From Streptomyces virginiae (GTDB lineage Bacteria; Actinomycetota; Actinomycetes; Streptomycetales; Streptomycetaceae), in the NCBI RefSeq assembly GCF_000720455.1, contig NZ_JOAK01000003.1, positions 248,001 to 312,000 of the forward strand: a DNA stretch of 64,000 bases. Direction: 5' to 3'. This document shows, piece by piece, positions 58,401 through 64,000 of this stretch. Made by a program: the position numbers and the translations under genes. How positions within the stretch are numbered: the stretch's first letter is position 1; each line of letters begins with the position of its first letter. A model generated the notes under the pieces. It had not been told where the DNA came from and did not search any database. It saw only the letters and a list, made by a program, of their open reading frames with translations.

Positions 58401-58901
58401 ATGTCCTTCCTCCGCCGCCACCGCGCCGCCACACCCGCCGGCCCGGACTTCGATGTCCTGGCCATGGACCCGGGGGACTGGCCGGGCAATCTCGGGGCCG
58501 GGCTGCTGCCCGCGCCCGACGGCAGCTGCCAGGGGGTCTTCCTCCGCTACGACCTGTTCGGCGGACGCGGACCCGCGATGATCATCGGAAACCTCCCCGA
58601 GGGGTCCCCGGCCCGGGACCTCACCGACGGCCAGGTCCCCTTCGAGGTGGCCCAGCTCCTCGACGCCCTGGAGAACGACGAGGACGTCGAGGTCACCGGC
58701 GTCGAGGACTGCCCCGTCATGCAGGGCGACAACCTCCTCATCGTCCGGAAGATCAAGCTGTCGGAGTCCCGCATCTCCTGCGTGCAGTTCGACCGCAGCG
58801 ACAACGTGCTGGTCACCATCGCCAGCTGGGACCGCCCGATCACCGACGACCTCTACGCCCTCCTGAAGCCGCTCCCCGCCGAGCTCTTCCAGCAGGGCTG
58901 A
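58401..58901 (+). CDS. Hypothetical protein, conserved-looking, 166 residues
   Basis: I do not recognise a family. The sequence is well behaved (mixed alpha/beta, GC-rich third positions) with LGAGLLPAPDGSCQGVFLRYDLFGGRGPAMIIGNLPEG, an acidic stretch ALENDEDVEVTGVEDC, and LLIVRKIKLSESRISCVQFDRSDNVLVTIASWDRPITDDLYALL. It lacks a signal or membrane segment. It stands alone and is convergent with the steroid dehydrogenase gene, with a hairpin between. Confidence 0.7.
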   Translation: MSFLRRHRAATPAGPDFDVLAMDPGDWPGNLGAGLLPAPDGSCQGVFLRYDLFGGRGPAMIIGNLPEGSPARDLTDGQVPFEVAQLLDALENDEDVEVTGVEDCPVMQGDNLLIVRKIKLSESRISCVQFDRSDNVLVTIASWDRPITDDLYALLKPLPAELFQQG

Positions 58902-58905
58902 CCCC

Positions 58906-58928
58906 CGGGCCGGGCGCGGCCCGGCCCG
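58906..58928. terminator. 10-bp hairpin between convergent genes
   Basis: CGGGCCGGGC and GCCCGGCCCG pair over 10 bases with a GCG loop, between the hypothetical gene and the end of kstD. Confidence 0.65.
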
Positions 58929-58940
58929 AGCCCGATCACC

Positions 58941-60734
58941 TCACGCGTCCGCGATGTCGTTGGCCGCCACATGGCCGAACGTCATCGCGGGGCCGATGGT
59001 CGACCCGGCCCCCGCGTAGCTGTGGCCCATCACCGCGGCGCTGGCGTTGCCCGCCGCGTACAGGCCGCGGATCACCGATCCGTCCGCCCGCAGCGCCCGG
59101 GCCCGCGCGTCCGTGACGATGCCGCCCTTCGTACCGAGATCCCCCGGCACGATCTTGAACGCGTAGAACGGCGGCACCCAGACGGGCGCCAGGCACGAGT
59201 TCGGCAGCACGTTCGGGTCCGTGTAGTAGTGGTCGTACGCGGTGTCGCCCCGGTGGAAGTCGGAGTCGGTACCGCTCCACGCCTGCGCGTTGAACCGGCC
59301 CAGCGTCGCCCGCAGCGCACCCGCCGGTACGCCGATCTGGCCCGCCAGCGCGTCCCACGTCCACGCCTTCTTCGCCGCCCCCGCCTGGTACCACGAGTCC
59401 GGGAAGGGCAGCGTCGGCAGGATGTCCTTGAACAGGTACTTGTTGCGGTAGTTCTGATCCACGATCAGCCACGCCGGAATGTGCGAACCGACCGCGCCCC
59501 GGTCCTTCTCGTACATCACGTGCACCACGTCGCTGTACGGCGCCGCCTCGTTGACGAACCGCGTGCCGTTCGCGTTCACGATCAGCCCGCCCGGCAGGGT
59601 GCGTTCGGCCAGGCAGAAGTACGGCTCCCCGGGCAGCGGGATCGACGGCCCCCACCAGGCGTCCTCCATCAGCGCCAGCGCAGCCCCGGCCCGCCGGCCC
59701 GCCAGGATGCCGTCGCCCGTGTTCTCCTTCGCGCCGACCGACCACTGCGTGCCGATCGGCTGCTGCTGGTACTGCGCCCGCATCGCCGCGTTGTGCTCGA
59801 AGCCGCCCGAACCGACGATCACCCCCTTGCGGGCCCGAACGACACCCCGCACACCCTCCTTGTCGACCACCACCCCGGTGACCGCGCCGCCCTCCTGGAC
59901 CAGGTCCACCAGCGGACTGTTCAGCCACAGCGGCACCCCGGCCCGCTGCAGTCCCGCCCGCAGCCCGGCCGCCAGTGCCTGGCCCATCGTCAGCGGCTTC
60001 TCGCCGCGCAGCGCCGCCTTCGTGCCGCGCGCCAGGCACTCGGTGGACACGGCCAGGCCCCTGGCGCTCACCGCCGCGAGGTTCAGCCACTTGTAGTCCT
60101 GGCTGAAGACCACCATCCCGGCCGGCACCGGCATGTACGCCGGGTTCAGGCGGGCCAGTTCGCCGCCGAGGATGTTCCCGTCGATCTGGTCCGGCTCGAT
60201 CGACCGGCCGTTCGGCAGCCCGCCCGGCAGGTTCGGGTAGTAGTCGCTGTACCCCTCCATGAAACGGAACCTCAGCGGGATGTTGGCCATCACGAAGTCC
60301 AGCATCCGGGGCCCGTTGGCGAGGAAGGCGGCCTGGCGGTCGGCCGGCACCTCGGGGCCCACGACGGCCGAGAGGTACGTCGCCGCCTTCTGCGGGGTGT
60401 CCGGCACCCCCGCGGCCAGGATCACCGAATTGTTCGGCAGCCATATACCGGCTCCGGAGCGTGCGGCCGAACCGCCGAAGGTGGGGGCCTTCTCGACCAC
60501 CAGCACGCTCAGCCCGCGCTTCGCGGCGGTGAGCGCGGCCGTCATCCCGGCGGCCCCGGAACCGACCACGACCACGTCGTACTCACCGAGCTGCGGCCCG
60601 GCCTGGACACCGTCGGCCCGCGCCGCACCGGACGGCAGCACGCCGGCGGCGAGCACCCCGGCCCCCGTACCGGCGAGGACGGCGCGTCTGGACGGGCGGG
60701 GGGCGGGGGACGTGCGTGAAGCGCTTGCGGACAT
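58941..60734 (-). CDS. kstD: 3-Ketosteroid delta1-dehydrogenase, Tat-exported
   Basis: The 597-residue protein starts with a twin-arginine signal (RPSRRAVLAGTGAGVLAAGVLP, about 13-34, ending ARA). The FAD-binding YDVVVVGSGAAGMTAALTAAKRG follows, with LVVEKAPTFGGSAARSGAGIWLPNN, which is typical of 3-ketosteroid dehydrogenases. Other matches are SVGAKENTGDGI, PGGLIVNANGTRFVNEAAPYSDV and the C-terminal HSYAGAGSTIGPAMTFGHVAA, whose Y-x-G-x-G is the region of the catalytic Tyr and Gly in known KstD enzymes. KstD introduces the 1,2 double bond in ring A of 3-ketosteroids. Export by Tat is unusual for this mostly cytoplasmic family. Operator C lies 45 bases before the ATG, linking it to the other two units. 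Confidence 0.88.
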   Translation of the reverse strand: MSASASRTSPAPRPSRRAVLAGTGAGVLAAGVLPSGAARADGVQAGPQLGEYDVVVVGSGAAGMTAALTAAKRGLSVLVVEKAPTFGGSAARSGAGIWLPNNSVILAAGVPDTPQKAATYLSAVVGPEVPADRQAAFLANGPRMLDFVMANIPLRFRFMEGYSDYYPNLPGGLPNGRSIEPDQIDGNILGGELARLNPAYMPVPAGMVVFSQDYKWLNLAAVSARGLAVSTECLARGTKAALRGEKPLTMGQALAAGLRAGLQRAGVPLWLNSPLVDLVQEGGAVTGVVVDKEGVRGVVRARKGVIVGSGGFEHNAAMRAQYQQQPIGTQWSVGAKENTGDGILAGRRAGAALALMEDAWWGPSIPLPGEPYFCLAERTLPGGLIVNANGTRFVNEAAPYSDVVHVMYEKDRGAVGSHIPAWLIVDQNYRNKYLFKDILPTLPFPDSWYQAGAAKKAWTWDALAGQIGVPAGALRATLGRFNAQAWSGTDSDFHRGDTAYDHYYTDPNVLPNSCLAPVWVPPFYAFKIVPGDLGTKGGIVTDARARALRADGSVIRGLYAAGNASAAVMGHSYAGAGSTIGPAMTFGHVAANDIADA

Positions 60735-60779
60735 GGGCAGGCTCCAGCGGTGTGGGGAGGAGAGGGTGGCTCCAACATG

Positions 60780-60796
60780 TCTGATGCTGAGTCAGA
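60780..60796. promoter_or_regulatory. Operator C of the shared 17-bp motif
   Basis: TCTGATGCTGAGTCAGA lies 45 bases before kstD. Read on the minus strand it is TCTGACTCAGCATCAGA, which differs from operator A at only two central positions. Confidence 0.72.
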
Positions 60797-60870
60797 AAAG
60801 TGTTCGGGGGATCATGTGATGTCAAGCCATCCGGCGCACCCGAGCACGCGACACCCTCTGGGCCGTGTCG

Positions 60871-61263
60871 CTAGCCCTCCTTCCGCATGCGCGCGTCCAG
60901 CTCCTTCACGTGCCGCTTGAGGGCCACCGTCCGGTAGCTCTCCTCCACCCACTCGCACAGCACCTGCACGGAGGGAGCGCCCTTATCCGCCAGCGGCACG
61001 GACACCCAGCCCGACCGGCCCAGACCGTACCCGGTGGGCTCCGCCCCCGGCGCCGTCATCGCGTGTCCGTGCAGCGCCTCGTCCTTGAGCTTGACCGACA
61101 GCCCGGGCTGCCCCGGCCCGTCGGTGTTGCCCAGGAAGACGAAGATCTTCTTGTTCACCTTCACCACGCAGTCCTCGGGTCCCCACGGATGGTCCTCGAA
61201 GGCCTCCGGAAGTCCGAGCGCGAACTCCCGTACCGCCTTCCACGTGCGCACTCCGGACTTCAT
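60871..61263 (-). CDS. MmcQ/YjbR family protein
   Basis: The 130-residue protein reads VREFALGLPEAFEDHPWGPEDCVVKVNKKIFVFLG... and LSVKLKDEALHGHAM..., then GLGRSGWVSVPLADKGAPSVQVLCEWVEESYRTVALKRH, the standard YjbR/MmcQ pattern (CyaY-like fold). The family has been called DNA-binding on structural grounds, but its role is not established. It lies just upstream of the kstD promoter in the same direction, with no sign of co-regulation, and a hairpin at 61342 separates it from the gene behind. Confidence 0.88.
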   Translation of the reverse strand: MKSGVRTWKAVREFALGLPEAFEDHPWGPEDCVVKVNKKIFVFLGNTDGPGQPGLSVKLKDEALHGHAMTAPGAEPTGYGLGRSGWVSVPLADKGAPSVQVLCEWVEESYRTVALKRHVKELDARMRKEG

Positions 61264-61341
61264 TCAGCGTCTCCCGTCGATCGTCCGCCGTCCGCCCCCA
61301 CGCTAGCGGAGCCCGACGGTGCGCTTCCGGACCGCGAACGA

Positions 61342-61378
61342 GCGAAGTCCCGTGGCGGTGGGAGCCACGGGACTTCGC
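61342..61378 (-). terminator. 15-bp hairpin after the phosphotransferase-fold gene
   Basis: GCGAAGTCCCGTGGC and GCCACGGGACTTCGC pair perfectly over 15 bases with a 7-base loop, 24 bases beyond the stop of the minus-strand gene at 61403. Confidence 0.82.
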
Positions 61379-61402
61379 GTCAGGGGGACGGAGCGGGGTG
61401 GA

Positions 61403-62527
61403 TCAGCGTGTGCCGACCGCCGCGCGCACCGCCCGGCGGGCCATTCCCGCGTCGTCGTGCAGGCGGCGGAGCAGCAGCCGCTGCTCCTCCCCGGAGGACA
61501 GGGACCCCACCGGCAGCGGCTGGGCCGGGGCGGTCGCCAGCATCGAGCGCTGCACCGCCGTCTCGGACATCCGGATCTCCCGCGTCAGCACCAGCATCAG
61601 GTTGATCAGGAAGGCGTCCCGGGCCACCGGACCGGCGGACTGGGCGAGCCGGCTGATCTGGGCGCGGGCGGCGGGGGCGTCACCGAGCACCGTCCACAGG
61701 GTGGCGAGGTCGTAGCCCGGCAGGTACCAGCCCGCGTGCTCCCAGTCGAGCAGCACCGGACCGGCGGGGGACAGCAGCAGGTTCGACAGCAGCGCGTCGC
61801 CGTGGTTGAACTGGAGCGCAGTCCCCGACACCTTGACCCCGTGCAGCAGCTTCTGCAGGTCCCCGAGGTCCCGGTCGGTGAGCAGGCCCAGCTCGTAGTC
61901 GCGGGCGATCCGTCGGGCGTAGTTCATCGGGGTGCCGAACAGCTCGGCCGGCGGCTGCCACTGGTTGACCCGGCACACCGCGCCCAGGGCCGCACGGAGG
62001 TCCACCCGCGGCGGCGGCTCCACCGGGTGCCGCTGGAGCGCCGCGACCCGGCCCGCCATCCGCTCCACCACCAGCGTGCAGTTCTCCGGGTCGGCGGCGA
62101 TCAGCCGCGGTACCCGGACCGGCGGGCGGTGCCGGACGAACGCCCGGTATGCCGCTATTTCGTGCCGGTAGCGCTCACGCCATTCCGGCGAGTGGTCCAG
62201 TAAAACCTTCGCGACGGCGGTCAAGCGTCCGGTGGTGCCCACCAGGAGGACCGAGCGGCCGCTGCGCCGCAGCACCTGCACCGGAGCGAACTCCGGACAG
62301 ATCCGCTGCACCGAGGCGAGCGCGGTGCGCAGTTGAGCGCCCTGCGGCCCCGAGAGGTCGATTCTTCCGCTGACGGGCTGGGACCCGGCGCTCGGCATCC
62401 GCCGCGCCCGGACTGCGCCCTGCGCCGCGACCGACGTACGGCCCGGTTCGAGATAGGGGCCGCCGCCCGCCGGGAGCGTGCGGTGCGACCGGACCGGTGC
62501 GGACACGGAGGACGTTGCTGCGTACAT
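61403..62527 (-). CDS. Aminoglycoside phosphotransferase/choline kinase fold protein
   Basis: The 374-residue protein has a disordered N-terminus (1-60), then a kinase-like small lobe with [17 protein letters not shown] (Lys of the ATP site) and [11 protein letters not shown] (hinge). The large lobe has [41 protein letters not shown], giving the catalytic Brenner motif HGDxxxxN and the metal DxE. This is the APH/choline-kinase fold. Natural substrates of such proteins are diverse and antibiotic resistance should not be assumed. The gene diverges from the NsdA-like regulator across 229 bases. ATG 62527 was chosen; GAAGGGATC lies about 12 bases upstream. Confidence 0.83.
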   Translation of the reverse strand: MYAATSSVSAPVRSHRTLPAGGGPYLEPGRTSVAAQGAVRARRMPSAGSQPVSGRIDLSGPQGAQLRTALASVQRICPEFAPVQVLRRSGRSVLLVGTTGRLTAVAKVLLDHSPEWRERYRHEIAAYRAFVRHRPPVRVPRLIAADPENCTLVVERMAGRVAALQRHPVEPPPRVDLRAALGAVCRVNQWQPPAELFGTPMNYARRIARDYELGLLTDRDLGDLQKLLHGVKVSGTALQFNHGDALLSNLLLSPAGPVLLDWEHAGWYLPGYDLATLWTVLGDAPAARAQISRLAQSAGPVARDAFLINLMLVLTREIRMSETAVQRSMLATAPAQPLPVGSLSSGEEQRLLLRRLHDDAGMARRAVRAAVGTR

Positions 62528-62756
62528 GGTGATACGGATCCCTTCGTGCGCCGACGAGTTGCGTACGCCACCCCGCCGATCCCGTACTTCACCCTGGGGA
62601 GTTCCGCCGGTGACCGGGGCGGGGAGGCGCATTCCTACCTGACACCCGGCGCAAGGTGGCGAACCATCGGGCGTGCCCTGGCGAAGCCTGGCGAATAGTC
62701 GCTGGGCATCTGACGGGGGGCTACTGTCAACTCAGCCGAGAACCTGGGGGCTTGAC

Positions 62757-64000
62757 GTGAGCAAAGGTCCAAACACCCGCTTGAACGACCTGTTCGGCCT
62801 GGCCGGCTGGTCGAAGGGCGAACTGGCGAGGATGGTGAACCGGCAGGCGGCGGCCATGGGCCACCCCCAGCTGGCCACCGACACCTCGCGGGTGCGGCGC
62901 TGGATCGACATGGGGGAGAGCCCCCGCGAACCGGTGCCCACGGTACTGGCAGCACTGTTCACCGAGCGGCTCGGTCGTGTCGTGACCATCGAGGACCTCG
63001 GGTTCGTACGGCAGCGGCGCACCTCCAGACGGCAGCCGGACGGGGCTCGCGAGAACCCCGACGGCATGCCCTGGGCGCCCGAACGCACAGCCGCGGTCCT
63101 CACCGAATTCACGGGAATGGACCTCATGCTCAACCGTCGCGGTCTGATGGGCGCGGGTGCCGTGCTCACCGCCGGCTCCGCCCTCAGCAACGCCATGTAC
63201 GACTGGCTGCACACCGACCCCGCCCTGGCGAAGGCGACCCCAGGGCGCTTCGGGGACTCCTTCCAGGCCGACCCAGCGGGATATGACCGCTACGAGGCCG
63301 CCCCGATCGGCTCGCAGGAGATCGAGGCGCTGGAGCGCTCCGTCGAGGTGTTCCGCGCCTGGGACGCCTCCAGAGGCGGCGGACTGCAGCGCAAGGCCGT
63401 CGTCGGGCAGCTCAACGAGGTCGGTGGGATGCTCGCCTACCACCACCCCGACCACCTCCAGCGGCGGCTCTGGGGGGTGGCGGCCAACCTGGCGGTCCTC
63501 GCGGGCTGGATGTCGCACGACGTGGGCCTCGAACCCACCGCCCAGAAGTACTTCGTCATCGCCGCGCACGCGGCCCGCGAGGGCGGCGACCGCCCGCGCG
63601 CGGGCGAGGCGCTGTCCCGCGCCGCCCGCCAGATGGTCCACCTCGGCAAGCCGAACGAGGCCCTGGACCTGATGAAGCTCGCCCAGTCCGGTTCCGGCGA
63701 GCACACCCTCCCGCGCACCCGCGCCATGCTCCACACCATCGAGGCGTGGGCGCAGGCCGCCATGGGCAAGGGCCAGGCCATGCGCCGCACCCTGGGCGAG
63801 GCGGAGGAGCTGTTCGTCTCCGACAAGGGCGACGTACCGCCGCCGAGTTGGATGCAGCACTTCGACGAGGCGGACCTGCACGGCATGCAGGCGCTCGCCT
63901 ACCGGACCCTCGCCGACCACGACGCCACCGCGGCGCCCATCGCGGCGCGCCACGCCAAGGAGGCCCTGCGGCTGCGCGGCGACGGCTACCAGCGCTCGCA
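62757..64000 (+). CDS. NsdA-like developmental/antibiotic regulator, N-terminal part (runs off window)
   Basis: 414 codons are visible from the GTG at 62757, and the frame is still open at the window end. The start NTRLNDLFGLAGWSKGELARMVNRQAAAM is an XRE-like HTH, with RVRRWIDMGESPREPVPTVLAALFTERLG after it. The middle LNRRGLMGAGAVLTAGSALSNAMYDWL and the following TPR-like helices (LWGVAANLAVLAGWMSHDVGLEPTAQKYFVIAAHAAREGGD) are typical of the NsdA group, known in Streptomyces as a negative regulator of sporulation and antibiotic production. From memory the NsdA length is about 500 residues, so roughly four fifths is here. The GGGGG before the GTG is the likely ribosome binding site. Assignment to NsdA rather than a paralogue is tentative. 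Confidence 0.72.
   Translation, partial: MSKGPNTRLNDLFGLAGWSKGELARMVNRQAAAMGHPQLATDTSRVRRWIDMGESPREPVPTVLAALFTERLGRVVTIEDLGFVRQRRTSRRQPDGARENPDGMPWAPERTAAVLTEFTGMDLMLNRRGLMGAGAVLTAGSALSNAMYDWLHTDPALAKATPGRFGDSFQADPAGYDRYEAAPIGSQEIEALERSVEVFRAWDASRGGGLQRKAVVGQLNEVGGMLAYHHPDHLQRRLWGVAANLAVLAGWMSHDVGLEPTAQKYFVIAAHAAREGGDRPRAGEALSRAARQMVHLGKPNEALDLMKLAQSGSGEHTLPRTRAMLHTIEAWAQAAMGKGQAMRRTLGEAEELFVSDKGDVPPPSWMQHFDEADLHGMQALAYRTLADHDATAAPIAARHAKEALRLRGDGYQRS

Noticed and set aside
33974..60796. Assigning the shared 17-bp operator to KstR or KstR2
   Set aside because: Those regulators recognise other cores (AACnnGTT type and CAAGnnCTTG type). The motif here is TCTGA-N7-TCAGA, so the regulator is left unnamed.
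61403..62527. Calling the phosphotransferase-fold gene an antibiotic resistance gene
   Set aside because: The catalytic motifs define the fold only; the sequence shows no feature that fixes an aminoglycoside or macrolide substrate.
1..64000. tRNA, rRNA, prophage, integrase or transposase genes
   Set aside because: None of the expected motifs or proteins was found on either strand; composition is uniform apart from the low-complexity gas vesicle partners.

Overview
The window looks like chromosomal DNA from a Streptomyces or close relative. It has very high GC with strongly GC-biased third codon positions, and many GTG and TTG starts. It carries a gas vesicle cluster in the order known from streptomycetes (O-A-F-G-J-L-S-K), a DUF397 protein, a mycothiol-linked maleylpyruvate isomerase family protein, a Ddn-type F420 oxidoreductase and an NsdA-like developmental regulator. 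No tRNA, rRNA, CRISPR array, insertion sequence or phage block was seen.

Layout. 1-2.3 kb: the start of an ADP-ribosylglycohydrolase, a secreted Scabin-like ADP-ribosyltransferase on the same strand, then a nitrilase-family amidase behind a perfect palindrome. 2.3-10.4 kb: a MacB/FtsX-type ABC exporter locus with one divergent ATPase and a co-linear permease-permease-ATPase unit; the second ATPase carries an extra AbrB-like tail. 10.6-12.5 kb: a secreted seven-bladed Vgb-like propeller and a HTH-TOBE (molybdate-type) regulator. 12.6-22.7 kb: a stress and buoyancy island with CsbD-like proteins, GlsB, eight gvp genes on the minus strand, two divergently encoded highly charged partner proteins, a geranylgeranyl-reductase-like flavoprotein and a tandem universal stress protein. 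GvpA and both partner proteins end in the same kind of acidic-run then Arg-rich module. 22.8-31.8 kb: an MpaB-type oxygenase, a Ser/Thr kinase with a TPR sensor half, FAD oxidoreductases, a Tat-exported hydrolase, and a TetR gene with two copies of its probable operator. 31.8-43 kb: secreted serine hydrolase, nitronate monooxygenase plus acyl-CoA synthetase, ChaA exchanger, penicillin-acylase-type enzyme, second acyl-CoA synthetase, YihY membrane protein.

43.1-45.3 kb is a patch of gene remnants (response regulator, flavoprotein, cytidine deaminase, possibly a histidine kinase tail). 45.3-53.7 kb is catabolic: phenylacetate-CoA ligase behind a PaaR-like operator, a FadD19-like CoA ligase diverging from an enoyl-CoA hydratase, and a DUF35 protein with two thiolase-like proteins resembling the Rv3521-Ltp4-Ltp3 set of mycobacteria. 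53.7-64 kb holds small regulators, a frameshifted AAA/TPR regulator, a Tat-exported 3-ketosteroid dehydrogenase, an aminoglycoside-phosphotransferase-fold protein and the start of the NsdA-like gene.

Two things tie genes together beyond simple neighbourhood. A 17-bp inverted repeat (TCTGA-N7-TCAGA) occurs before three separate sterol/acyl-CoA type units at 34.0, 49.3 and 60.8 kb, suggesting one dispersed regulon. The charge-patterned tails shared by GvpA and its two divergent neighbours suggest these proteins act together on the gas vesicle. All functions below are inferred from sequence read by eye; no database search was run.
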